Part shown: one piece after another, positions 18,677 through 25,883 of the stretch
Layout: every line of letters begins with the position of its first letter
Numbering within the stretch: the stretch's first letter is position 1
Assembly: GCA_036510875.1 (NCBI GenBank)
Contig: DATCDE010000299.1
Location: 1-47,779 of the forward strand
From: Actinomycetes bacterium
Lineage (GTDB): Bacteria; Actinomycetota; Actinomycetes; Prado026
Direction: 5' to 3'
DNA: 47,779 bases
Position numbers and translations under genes: made by a program
The notes under the pieces: model-generated
What the model was told of the DNA's origin: nothing
Seen by the model: the letters and a program-made list of their open reading frames with translations, nothing else
Database searches by the model: none

Positions 18677-18812
18677 GGGCGAGGCCCAGGACGGCGTCGA
18701 TCTCGGCGGTGGACATCGGGCCGTCGTGGCTGGACGCAGCGATGACCAGCTCGCCGTACAGCTCGATCTCGGCGAGCACCTCGGCGTCGTGCAAGCGGGT
18801 GTCCGGCGTCAC
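18657..18812 (-). CDS. 51-aa conserved-looking small protein, antisense to the pstB end
   Basis: Reading from the GTG at 18812 gives a protein with [17 protein letters not shown] followed by a [11 protein letters not shown] segment. I recall close relatives of this pattern ([12 protein letters not shown] ... LS..EID..LGV) as short hypothetical proteins in many actinobacteria. A TAGTCT -10 lies 6 nt upstream of the start, so translation is probably leaderless. It overlaps the last 20 bp of pstB on the other strand. The function is unknown; the acidic amphipathic helices suggest a protein-protein role. Confidence 0.65.
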   Translation of the reverse strand: MTPDTRLHDAEVLAEIELYGELVIAASSHDGPMSTAEIDAVLGLAPTRSGR

Positions 18813-18818
18813 CCCTCA

Positions 18819-18824
18819 AGACTA
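18819..18824 (-). promoter_or_regulatory. -10 element TAGTCT, leaderless promoter
   Basis: The hexamer ends 6 nt before the GTG at 18812; no Shine-Dalgarno sequence is seen. It would drive the 51-aa protein. Confidence 0.5.
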
Positions 18825-18912
18825 GGCGGAGACCGGCGCACAGGGCATGACCCGTCCGGGCGGTTCGGCCACCACCCGCCCGAGGCAGCCCGGCTGGCTC
18901 AACCGGATTGGC

Positions 18913-19203
18913 TCAGCCGGGCTGACCCTCCGCGTCCACCACGGCCCGGTCGGTCATCCGCTCCCGAAGGAACTCGGTGATCCGCAGGTGATCCGGGTCG
19001 GCGGCGTAGGTCCGGTAGTCCTCCCGGCTCGCGTGCGTGGTCACCAGGACCAGGTCCCAGGACTTGGGCGTGCGCTCGACGTCCAGCCCCACCCACAGCC
19101 CGTCCAGCCCTTGGACCTGCCCCGGCAGGGTCTCGAGCAGCCGCTTGGACTCCGACGCGTCGGCCGGGTCGTCGAACCGGAAGAGCACGGTGTGGGTGAA
19201 CAT
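18913..19203 (-). CDS. Dabb-family (stress-responsive A/B barrel) protein
   Basis: A small ferredoxin-like barrel protein starting MFTHTVLFRFDDP, with a typical later segment DLVLVTTHASREDYRTY and the C-terminal FLRERM. Dabb proteins are dimeric barrels seen in stress proteins and polyketide cyclases; the substrate is unknown. Two ATGs are possible (19212 and 19203). I prefer 19203, since a CACAAT -10-like element lies 7 nt before it and overlaps the first ATG, which would make the mRNA leaderless there. Confidence 0.85.
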   Translation of the reverse strand: MFTHTVLFRFDDPADASESKRLLETLPGQVQGLDGLWVGLDVERTPKSWDLVLVTTHASREDYRTYAADPDHLRITEFLRERMTDRAVVDAEGQPG

Positions 19204-19271
19204 GCGAGCCATTGTGGCAGGTCATCTGAACAAAAAGTCCGGTCCCCTCGCGGAGACGGGATCCCGCCGGT

Positions 19272-19277
19272 TACCGT
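19272..19277 (+). promoter_or_regulatory. -10 element TACCGT, leaderless promoter
   Basis: It ends 7 nt before the GTG at 19285 and no ribosome binding site is present. Confidence 0.4.
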
Positions 19278-19284
19278 GGCAAGC

Positions 19285-19527
19285 GTGACCGAGTCCGGGG
19301 TGACGGAGCGTTCGACGCTCGACCCTGGCCCGCGCCTGGTCGAGGCCGACAGCGCGGTCTCGGTCGAGGTCGAGGCCCGGGCCATCCACTCGGTCCACCT
19401 GGTCGAACACCATCAGTTCAGCGTGGCGGTCTGCGACACCTGCGGCTGGCGCAGCTTCGCCCGCCGGTCGCGCCCGCTGGCCCGCGACGAGGGCCGCGAC
19501 CACGAGGTGCTGCACAACCCCCGCTGA
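19285..19527 (+). CDS. 80-aa protein with a CxxC motif, unknown function
   Basis: An 80-residue acidic protein. The C-terminal half reads HHQFSVAVCDTCGW, then an Arg-rich RSFARRSRPLARDEG, ending in HEVLHNPR. The lone CxxC with nearby His residues could bind zinc or be redox active. GTG codons at 19276, 19285 and 19300 are possible starts; 19285 fits a leaderless promoter. Not recognised beyond this; it resembles short actinobacterial hypothetical proteins with a CxxCGW core. Confidence 0.6.
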   Translation: MTESGVTERSTLDPGPRLVEADSAVSVEVEARAIHSVHLVEHHQFSVAVCDTCGWRSFARRSRPLARDEGRDHEVLHNPR

Positions 19528-19551
19528 GGTCCTCCCCGAGCGGCTCGCGAC

Positions 19552-19630
19552 TCCTTGATCACCGTGAGCGGGAGGATCGCGCCCGTTCAGGGCGGCTTCC
19601 TCCCGCAACCAGCGATCTTGGACGGCGGTG
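19552..19630 (+). repeat. Dispersed 79-bp repeat, family C copy 2
   Basis: Matches the minus strand of 7806-7884 without gaps (about 58 of 79). It lies between the CxxC gene (stop 19527) and the SDR gene (stop 19650), which converge. The terminal inverted pair is partly degraded in this copy. Confidence 0.7.
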
Positions 19631-19649
19631 TCGCCGCCGTGCGGGGCGC

Positions 19650-20432
19650 TCAGGGGGCGGCGGACCGGACCCGCTCGCGCACCTTGGCCTGGTTGGCCGC
19701 TCCCAGCCGGTGGAACAGCCCGGCCAGCCGCAGTGCCGGGCCCGGCACCGCCGCGATCAGCCGCACCTGGGCGCCCCGCCAGCGCGGCACCGCCCGGTAC
19801 GGCTGCGGCCGCTCCAGCAGCCGCAGCCCCGCGGCGGCCACCTCCTGCGGCGTCACCAGCCGCATCCCGCTGAACGTCATCGCGATCGCCGGGTCGTCCA
19901 GCAGGGGCTCGATCATCGGGGTGAGCATGCCGTCCGGGCACAGCACCGACAGGTGGACGCCGGCCAGCCCGTGCCCGCGCAGCTCCGCCTGCAGGCCCAG
20001 CGTGTACGCCAGCACCGCGTGCTTGGTCGCCGCGTAGACGCACTCGCCCGGCACCGGCACCCACGACGCCAGCGACCCCACGTTGACCACGTGCCCGCGG
20101 CCGGCTGGGCCGCGGTCCCGCATGACCGAGACGGCCGCCCGGGTCCCGTTGATCACCCCGAGCAGGTTGACCTCCACGACCCGCCGGACGACGCCGTCCG
20201 GCTGGGTGGCGGCGTCGCCCGCGCCGAGCACGCCCGCGTTGTTGACCCACACGTCGGGGTCGATGTCGCGGGCCAACGCCCGGCAGGCGTCCGGGTCACG
20301 CACGTCGAGGACGACGTCGGCGCCCTCCAGGTCGGCGCCCACCACCCGGTAGCCGGCATCCCGCAACGCCGTCACGAAAGCCGAACCGAGACCGCCTGCC
20401 GCGCCGGTCACCACCGCCGTCCGCTGCGTCAT
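19650..20432 (-). CDS. Short-chain dehydrogenase/reductase (SDR)
   Basis: The product is 260 residues, the classical SDR size. The NAD(P) loop is TGAAGGLG near the N-terminus; Asp after beta-2 (GADLEG) suggests NAD preference. NNAG follows, then the catalytic Ser in VGSLASWVPVP and YAATK with the Tyr/Lys pair. A C-terminal extension (GPALRLAGLFHRLGAANQAKVRERV) resembles membrane-associated SDRs. Substrate unknown. The ATG at 20432 lies 7 nt after a TAGGCT -10, so it may be leaderless, although a GGGGG run also precedes it. Confidence 0.88.
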   Translation of the reverse strand: MTQRTAVVTGAAGGLGSAFVTALRDAGYRVVGADLEGADVVLDVRDPDACRALARDIDPDVWVNNAGVLGAGDAATQPDGVVRRVVEVNLLGVINGTRAAVSVMRDRGPAGRGHVVNVGSLASWVPVPGECVYAATKHAVLAYTLGLQAELRGHGLAGVHLSVLCPDGMLTPMIEPLLDDPAIAMTFSGMRLVTPQEVAAAGLRLLERPQPYRAVPRWRGAQVRLIAAVPGPALRLAGLFHRLGAANQAKVRERVRSAAP

Positions 20433-20439
20433 CCCCCGG

Positions 20440-20445
20440 AGCCTA
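20440..20445 (-). promoter_or_regulatory. -10 element TAGGCT, leaderless promoter of the SDR gene
   Basis: It ends 7 nt before the ATG at 20432. Confidence 0.45.
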
Positions 20446-20509
20446 CGGCGGCGCCCGGAGGGACCGACGGCCCTTCCTCGAACCGCTCCGGCGGCGCGAC
20501 CGTAGATAT

Positions 20510-21406
20510 ATGACTGAGGTGATCCACACCCGGGGCCTGACCAAGTTCTACGGTCACCAACGCGGGATCGAGGACCTCGACCTGCAGGTCGAGCCGGGCG
20601 AGGTGTTCGGCTTCCTCGGCCCGAACGGTGCCGGCAAGACGACGACCATTCGGCTGCTGCTCGGGCTGATCCGGCCGACCCGAGGCGGTGCCGAGGTGCT
20701 CGGGCTGGACCTGCGCCGGCAGGGCGTCGAGATCCGCACGCGAGTCGGGTACCTGCCCGGCGACCTGGCGCTGTACGACCGGATGCGCGGCCACGACCTG
20801 CTGGAGTTCCTCGGCCGGATGCGCGGCGACGTCCCGGCGTCGGCGTACCGGTCCCTGGCCGAGCGGTTCGAGCTGGACCTGCAGCCGCGTGTGCGGGAGC
20901 TGTCCAAGGGCAACCGGCAGAAGCTGGGCGTCGTCCAGGCGTTCATGCACTCCCCCGACCTGCTGATCCTGGACGAGCCGACCAGCGGGCTGGACCCGTT
21001 GGTGCAGCTGGAGTTCCAGCGGCTGGTCCGCCAGACAGTGGTGCGCGGCTCGAGCGTGTTCCTGTCCTCCCACGTGCTCACCGAGGTCGAGCAGATGGCC
21101 GACCGGGCGGCCATCGTCGACCACGGTCGGCTGCTCGTGGTCGACAGCGTGGACGCGCTGCGAACCCGCGCCGCCCGCCGGGTCGAGCTGGACTTCGTGG
21201 TCGCCCCGCCGGCCGACCTCGCGACGGCGCCGGGGGTGCAGTCGGTCGAGGTCCGCGGCCCGACGGCGGTGTGCACGGTGCGCGGGCCGATCACCGGCCT
21301 GCTGAAGATGGCGGTGGACCACGGTGTCATCGACGTCCACACCCACGACCCGGATCTCGAGGACGCCTTCCTCGGCTTCGTCTCGGGAGGCAACGATGTC
21401 CACTAG
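20510..21406 (+). CDS. ABC transporter ATP-binding protein (ABC-2 export type)
   Basis: The product is 298 residues. The motifs are Walker A GPNGAGKTT, signature LSKGNRQKLG, Walker B LLILDEPTSGLDP and the switch His in LSSHVLTEV. The C-terminal domain (about 215-298) is the usual extension of drug/lipid export ATPases. It is followed, with an 11-bp overlap, by its permease. The ATG at 20510 sits in an AT-rich TAGATATATG; a GTG at 20519 is an alternative start. The substrate is unknown. Confidence 0.92.
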   Translation: MTEVIHTRGLTKFYGHQRGIEDLDLQVEPGEVFGFLGPNGAGKTTTIRLLLGLIRPTRGGAEVLGLDLRRQGVEIRTRVGYLPGDLALYDRMRGHDLLEFLGRMRGDVPASAYRSLAERFELDLQPRVRELSKGNRQKLGVVQAFMHSPDLLILDEPTSGLDPLVQLEFQRLVRQTVVRGSSVFLSSHVLTEVEQMADRAAIVDHGRLLVVDSVDALRTRAARRVELDFVVAPPADLATAPGVQSVEVRGPTAVCTVRGPITGLLKMAVDHGVIDVHTHDPDLEDAFLGFVSGGNDVH

Positions 21407-22211
21407 CAGCCAGACGGTCGTGCTGACCGGACGCAGCGCCAGCGAACGGTGGCGCTCGGTGAGCGCGTGGGGCCTCGGCCTCGCGGCCATGGCCGCGATT
21501 GAGCTGGCGGTGTACCCGTCGATCGCCAAGTCCGGCGCGGCCATGCAGCAGTACGTCGACCAGTGGCCGGAGGCGTTCAAGCAGGCGTTCGGTCTGCAGG
21601 ACTACGCGACCGGCGCGGGGTTCCTGAACGCCGAGATGTTCAGCATGATCGTGCCGCTCGGGCTGATCGCGGTGGCGCTGGGCGCCGCGGCCGCGGCCAC
21701 CGCCGGTGAGGAGGAGCGCGGGACCTTGGACCTGCTGATGTCCCTGCCGGTGCGCCGCTGGAACGTGGTGCTGGCCAAGACGCTGGGGATGGTCATCGGG
21801 GTGGTCGTCGTCGGCGTTGTGCTGGTCGTGACGATCGTGATCGGCGCGCCCATGGTCGACCTCGAGGTGACGGCCGGGCACGTGACGGCGGCCACGCTGA
21901 TGTGCGGGCTGCTCGGCCTGCTCTTCGGAGCAGTGGGCCTGCTGCTCGGGGCCCTCACCGGGCACCGGGCCGTGGCGCTGGGGGCCGGGATGGGGCTGGC
22001 CCTGGCCGCGTTCCTGCTCAACGTGCTGGCGCCGATGGCGGACTGGCTGACGCCGTGGCAGAAGCTGTCGCCGTTCTACTGGGCGCTGGACAACAAGCCG
22101 CTGGCCAGCGGCGTCGACTGGGCCGGGGCCGGGCTGATGCTCGGGCTGACCGCCATGCTGGTGGCGGCGGCCGCGGTGGCCTTCGAGCGCCGGGACATCA
22201 GCACCCGCTAG
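21396..22211 (+). CDS. ABC-2 type transporter permease
   Basis: The product is 271 residues with six predicted membrane segments. A conserved loop, EEERGTLDLLMSLPVRRWNVVLAK, follows the second span, the position of the ATPase contact helix. The end motif SPFYWALDNKPLASG is typical of this permease group. The ATG at 21396 overlaps the ATPase gene's end, so the two are co-translated and should form a homodimeric exporter. Confidence 0.88.
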   Translation: MSTSSQTVVLTGRSASERWRSVSAWGLGLAAMAAIELAVYPSIAKSGAAMQQYVDQWPEAFKQAFGLQDYATGAGFLNAEMFSMIVPLGLIAVALGAAAAATAGEEERGTLDLLMSLPVRRWNVVLAKTLGMVIGVVVVGVVLVVTIVIGAPMVDLEVTAGHVTAATLMCGLLGLLFGAVGLLLGALTGHRAVALGAGMGLALAAFLLNVLAPMADWLTPWQKLSPFYWALDNKPLASGVDWAGAGLMLGLTAMLVAAAAVAFERRDISTR

Positions 22212-22213
22212 CC

Positions 22214-22229
22214 ACCCCCTCCTGGGGGT
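22214..22229 (+). terminator. Short G/C hairpin after the ABC permease gene
   Basis: ACCCCC-TCCT-GGGGGT forms a perfect 6-bp stem 3 bp after the stop at 22211. There is no T tract. Confidence 0.4.
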
Positions 22230-22270
22230 CAGGCGCGCAGGATCCGGCGGGTCGGTCAGCGCCACCCGCG

Positions 22271-22341
22271 CGAATCGAGTCCGGTGAGCGCCATAGGCGC
22301 GGGCGAGCACAGTAACGCTCGCGGCGACTCCGCTCGCGGCG
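22271..22341. repeat. Imperfect hairpin, family D copy 2, between convergent genes
   Basis: The left arm contains GAGTC and GAGCG; the right arm contains CGCTC and GACTC at matching spacing. The right half (TAACGCTC followed by ACTCCGCTCGCGG) resembles the right half of the element at 1884-1968 (TAACGCTC then AGTCCACTCGCGG). It lies between the ABC permease and the DksA-like gene, which converge. Confidence 0.5.
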
Positions 22342-22344
22342 CAG

Positions 22345-22686
22345 TCAGGTGGGGCGGCTGGCGCAGGCCACGCACTGGACCGCCCACGGCAGCGCCTCGA
22401 GCCGGCCCTCCGGGATCGGCGCCCCGCAGGTGTCGCAGCGGCCGTAGCTGCCCTCGTCGAGCTTGGCCCTCGCCCGGCGGATCTCGGCCAGCAGCACCAC
22501 CATCCGGCCGTGCGCGGCGACCAGCGCCAGCCGCTCGACCGCGATCGACGTCCCGTCGCCGACCCGCTTGCCGAAGCCGATGCCGCCGGTGTCCTCCGGC
22601 GGCGCCGACAGAGCGGCGACCTCGGCCTCGACCTCGGCCTGCTTGGCCGCGAGGACGGCGGCCACCCCGGTCTCACCGGTGCTCAT
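22345..22686 (-). CDS. DksA/TraR-type C4 zinc finger protein
   Basis: The product is 113 residues. The C-terminus has the zinc finger CDTC ... CVAC within GSYGRCDTCGAPIPEGRLEALPWAVQCVACA, the TraR/DksA signature. The N-terminal part is a coiled-coil-like helical stretch (AAKQAEVEAEVAAL). DksA relatives bind the RNA polymerase secondary channel; actinobacterial members are poorly characterised. A TACGGT -10 lies 6 nt before the ATG, suggesting a leaderless mRNA. Confidence 0.9.
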   Translation of the reverse strand: MSTGETGVAAVLAAKQAEVEAEVAALSAPPEDTGGIGFGKRVGDGTSIAVERLALVAAHGRMVVLLAEIRRARAKLDEGSYGRCDTCGAPIPEGRLEALPWAVQCVACASRPT

Positions 22687-22692
22687 CGCCCG

Positions 22693-22698
22693 ACCGTA
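22693..22698 (-). promoter_or_regulatory. -10 element TACGGT, leaderless promoter
   Basis: It ends 6 nt before the ATG at 22686 of the DksA-like gene. Confidence 0.5.
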
Positions 22699-22846
22699 GC
22701 GCCCACCTCATCACGCCGTCCCAGCCTTGCCCACCTTGATCACCTTGATCACGTCGGGCGGTCAGCTCAAGCCGCCGGGGGGCAGGCCCCGACGAAGGAC
22801 ACTGATCCTGGACGGCGAGCAGCCCGACACCCGTCCCCGCCGTCCC

Positions 22847-22904
22847 TGAAGGGCGCACTTCCGCGGCCCCACGCACCGAAGGGACCCTTCATGCAGAAGG
22901 GGGG
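22847..22904 (+). repeat. Dispersed repeat, family B copy 1 (GAAGGGACCCTTC)
   Basis: 58-bp element from TGAAGGGCGCACTT to GAAGGGACCCTTCATGCAG plus a G run. It matches 32072-32129 at about 51 of 58 positions. Its right end is 1 bp from the stop codon (22906-22908) of the FAD oxidoreductase gene. The rest of the gap 22687-22905 shows only a TTGATCACCTTGATCAC double motif (22735-22752) of unknown meaning. Confidence 0.85.
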
Positions 22905-22905
22905 G

Positions 22906-24075
22906 TCACACCACGTTGTGCTCGGGGCGCTCCTCGGCTCGGCCGAACCGCTCGACGGACAGCGCCGTCACGTCCACCACGGGCGACCTGCTCAGGTACA
23001 GGTCCCGCACCACCTCGCCCACAGCCGGTGCCTGCAGGAACCCGTGCCCGGAGAACCCAGTCGCGTACAGGAACCGCCCGACCGACTCCACCGAGCCGAC
23101 CAGCGCGTTGTGGTCCGGCGTCACCTCGTACAGCCCGGCCCAGCCGGTGCGCACGCCGGCGTCCAGCACCCGCGGCGCCCGCACCGCCGCGGCCGCCGCC
23201 AGCAGCTCGAGGAACCGCGGCGACCGGTGCTCGCCGAACCCCGCCGGCTCGTCCGGGTCGCTGATCCCCATGAGCAGCCCCGGTCCCTCCCGGTGGAAGT
23301 AGAACGACGACGCGAAGTCGACGGTCATCGGCATCGGCTGCTCCACCCACCCGGGCAGCCCGGCCACCGGTCCGGTCACGGCGATCTCACGCCGGTACGG
23401 CTCCACCGGCAGTGAGACGCCGGCCATCGCCGCGACCGGCCCCGACCACGCACCCGCCGCGCACACCACCGTGTCGGTCGCCACCACCCCGCGCGAGGTG
23501 CGCACCGCAACGACCTGCGACCCGCGGACGTCGATCCCGGTCACCTCGTGCCCGGTGAGCACGCTGGCCCCTAGCCGCCGGGCCGCGGTCGCGTAGCCGA
23601 GCACCACCGACTCGGGCGCGCAGTGGCCGTCGTCCGGCGAGTACGCCGCGGCCAGCAGGTCGGAGGTCTCGATGAGCGGCGACAGCTCCTGCGCCTCGGC
23701 GGGCGTGACCAGCCGGGACGGCACCCCGAGCCGGTTCTGCAGCGCCACCGACAGCTCGAACGTCGCGACGTCCTCCCGCCGGGACAGGCAGAACAGGTAG
23801 CCCACCCGGTGCAGGTCGATGGCCTGCCCGGGCCGCCGCTCGAAGGCCGCGAACGCGTCCAGTGACCGCTGCCCCAGCCGGACGTTCACCTCGTCGGAGA
23901 ACTGCGCCCGGACGCCGCCGGCCGCCTTGGACGTCGACCCGCCGGCCAGCTCGCCCTTCTCCAGCAGGACGACGTCGCGCACCCCCGCCTCGGCCAGGTG
24001 GAACGCGATCGACGTGCCGATCACGCCCCCGCCCACGATGACGACGGAGGCACGATCGGGCAGGGCGGTGGTCAC
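22906..24075 (-). CDS. FAD-dependent oxidoreductase, DAO/sarcosine oxidase beta type
   Basis: The product is about 389 residues. The N-terminal dinucleotide motif VVIVGGGVIGTSIAFHLAEAG is followed by the acidic end LLEKGELAGGSTSKAAGG, usual for amine or amino acid oxidases. The C-terminal FAD motif includes TPDHNALVG and ATGFSGHGFLQAPAVGE. It probably oxidises a secondary amine or amino acid. I choose the GTG at 24075 because a TAGCGT -10 lies exactly 7 nt upstream; a GTG at 24084 is also in frame. It is on the same strand as the aldehyde dehydrogenase upstream, perhaps in one catabolic route, but has its own promoter. Confidence 0.85.
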   Translation of the reverse strand: MTTALPDRASVVIVGGGVIGTSIAFHLAEAGVRDVVLLEKGELAGGSTSKAAGGVRAQFSDEVNVRLGQRSLDAFAAFERRPGQAIDLHRVGYLFCLSRREDVATFELSVALQNRLGVPSRLVTPAEAQELSPLIETSDLLAAAYSPDDGHCAPESVVLGYATAARRLGASVLTGHEVTGIDVRGSQVVAVRTSRGVVATDTVVCAAGAWSGPVAAMAGVSLPVEPYRREIAVTGPVAGLPGWVEQPMPMTVDFASSFYFHREGPGLLMGISDPDEPAGFGEHRSPRFLELLAAAAAVRAPRVLDAGVRTGWAGLYEVTPDHNALVGSVESVGRFLYATGFSGHGFLQAPAVGEVVRDLYLSRSPVVDVTALSVERFGRAEERPEHNVV

Positions 24076-24082
24076 GCCCCGC

Positions 24083-24088
24083 ACGCTA
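24083..24088 (-). promoter_or_regulatory. -10 element TAGCGT, leaderless promoter of the FAD oxidoreductase
   Basis: It ends 7 nt before the GTG at 24075 and overlaps the TAG that ends the Pro/Ser/Thr-rich reading frame running on from the aldehyde dehydrogenase gene. Confidence 0.45.
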
Positions 24089-24277
24089 GCTGGTCGGGGA
24101 CGGCGCCTGGCTCAGGGTGGCGGTTGCGGTGCTGCTGCCCGACGGCGACGCGGACGGGCTGGCCGTCGGGCTGGCGGTCGGACAGGTCACCGCCGGGTCG
24201 GTGGGTGCTGCAGTCGGGGACGACGTCGCCGTCGGGGCAACGGACCGGGGCGGACTGGGAGCACCGACGGCTGCAGG

Positions 24278-25786
24278 TCAGCCGAGCCGGAAGCCGGGGT
24301 CCCAGGGGAGCTCGGCGACGTCCATCTGCGCCTTCTGCAAACGGCCGCTCCAGTCCCAGTTGACCGCTTGCCAACGGGTGAACTGGTCGAGCACCCACAC
24401 CCCCGACTGCCTGGAGCCGTTCCCGCTGCGGCCATTGCCGCCGAACGGGAGGTGCGCCTCCGCGCCGGACGTCGAGTTGTTGATACTCACCATGCCCGCG
24501 CCGATACGCGCCCGGAAAGCCCAGGCGGGTGACATCGCCGTCATGTAGATGGAGCTGGACAGCCCGTACCCGGTGCCGTTGCACAGCTCGATCGCCTCGT
24601 CGAGAGTGTCGAACACGCCGAGCCCGACGAGCGGACCGAACGTCTCGGTGTCGTACAGCGCGTCGCCCGGACGGACCCCCTCGACCACGGTGGGGTGCGC
24701 GTAGATGCCGGCGTCCGGGTCGCCGACGAAGCCGACCCGCGGGTTGTCCGAGGTGATCCGGCCGACGCCGGTGGAGCCGTGCACAGTGTGGTGCTCGGCG
24801 ACCAGCTCGAGGTTGCGCAGGTGGTTGTCCAGGTAGCGCTGGCTGATCATCGGGCCGTAGAGGACGTCGCCGGTGGGCTCGCCGAGCACCGCGGACTCGG
24901 CGGCGGCCAGGAAGCGGCGCTTGAACTCCTCGTAGACCGGGCGCTGCACCCACACGGTGCCCAGCGAGGTGCAGCGCTGCCCCGCGGTGCCGAACCCGGA
25001 GAACAGTGCGCCCTCGACGGCCAGGTCGAGGTCGGCGTCGGCCATCACCACCATGGGGTTCTTGCCGCCCAGCTCGAGGCAGGGGCTCTGCAGGTGCCGA
25101 CCGGCCAGCTCGCCGATGGCCCGGCCCACTGCGGTCGACCCAGTGAAGCCGATCTTGTCGACCAGCCCGGCGTCCAACGCCCGGGACAGCCCGGTGAACG
25201 TGGCCGGGCCGTCGGCCAGCACGGCGGAGAGCACGCCCTCGGGCACGCCGCCCGCCCGGAAGATCTCGGTGAACGCGGCCGCGATCGCCGGCGTGGCCTC
25301 GGCCGGCTTCCACACCACGGCGTTGCCGGCCAGCAGCGCGGGCACGAGGTACCAGGACGGAACGGCGAGCGGGAAGTTCGGCGCCGTGATGATGACCGCG
25401 ACGCCGACCGGCATCCGGTAGGTCATCAGCTGCTTGTCCGGCATCTCGCTGGGCACGGTCTGCCCGTACATCCGGCGGCCCTCGCCGAGGAAGAAGTCGC
25501 AGGTGTCGACGACCTCCTGCACCTCGCCCAGCGCCTCGCCGTAGGGCTTGCCGATCTCCCGGGTGACGAGCGCGGCCAGCGCCTCCTTGTTGGCCTCGAC
25601 CAGCCGGCCGACCTGGGCGATCACCCGGCCGCGGACGGGGGCCGGGATCGCGGCCCAGTCCGGCTGGGCGGCCTTGGCGGAGCGGGCGGCGGCGACGAGG
25701 TCGTCGGCGCTGGCGAGCACGACGTCGGCGACGACCTCGTCCAGGTGGGCGGGGTTGCGGGACACGAGGCGGTCGGTTCCAGTCAC
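24278..25786 (-). CDS. Aldehyde dehydrogenase
   Basis: The product is 502 residues, typical for the superfamily. The NAD-binding GFTGSTAVGRAI, the general base Glu in LELGGKNP and the nucleophile Cys in GQRCTS are all present and in order. The end FGGNGRSGNGSRQSGVWVLDQFTRWQAVNWDWSG marks a distinct subgroup; the substrate is unknown. The start is the GTG at 25786 (VTGTDRLVSRNP), preceded by a G-rich ribosome site. The longer reading to 25996 would cross the repeat and the tetR promoter. After the stop the same frame stays open for about 60 codons of Pro/Ser/Thr (24085-24277), with no clear start of its own. Confidence 0.92.
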   Translation of the reverse strand: MTGTDRLVSRNPAHLDEVVADVVLASADDLVAAARSAKAAQPDWAAIPAPVRGRVIAQVGRLVEANKEALAALVTREIGKPYGEALGEVQEVVDTCDFFLGEGRRMYGQTVPSEMPDKQLMTYRMPVGVAVIITAPNFPLAVPSWYLVPALLAGNAVVWKPAEATPAIAAAFTEIFRAGGVPEGVLSAVLADGPATFTGLSRALDAGLVDKIGFTGSTAVGRAIGELAGRHLQSPCLELGGKNPMVVMADADLDLAVEGALFSGFGTAGQRCTSLGTVWVQRPVYEEFKRRFLAAAESAVLGEPTGDVLYGPMISQRYLDNHLRNLELVAEHHTVHGSTGVGRITSDNPRVGFVGDPDAGIYAHPTVVEGVRPGDALYDTETFGPLVGLGVFDTLDEAIELCNGTGYGLSSSIYMTAMSPAWAFRARIGAGMVSINNSTSGAEAHLPFGGNGRSGNGSRQSGVWVLDQFTRWQAVNWDWSGRLQKAQMDVAELPWDPGFRLG

Positions 25787-25800
25787 CCCCCCATGCTTGC

Positions 25801-25848
25801 AGTTGTCAGGGTGAGGACGACGTAGAGGTCGTCCGTGCCCTGACAAGT
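25801..25848. repeat. Dispersed hairpin repeat, family A copy 2
   Basis: Arms containing TTGTCAGGG and GGACGAC pair with GTCGTCC and CCCTGACAA. It lies in the divergent promoter region between the aldehyde dehydrogenase and tetR genes, so it cannot simply be a terminator. Confidence 0.85.
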
Positions 25849-25858
25849 GGCCACAGGT

Positions 25859-25883
25859 GGAACATCTGTGTTCCAATAGGAAC
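25859..25883 (+). promoter_or_regulatory. Overlapping palindromes, probable TetR operator
   Basis: GGAACA-TCTG-TGTTCC (25859-25874) and GTTCC-AATA-GGAAC (25870-25883) share the middle arm and end directly at the tetR ATG (25884). The three evenly spaced half-sites suggest cooperative binding and autoregulation. Confidence 0.6.

Noticed and set aside
22735-22830. Possible third copy of the 79-bp repeat
   Set aside because: Only TTGATCAC and GATCCTGGACGGCG resemble it; the central GGGAGGATCG core is missing.
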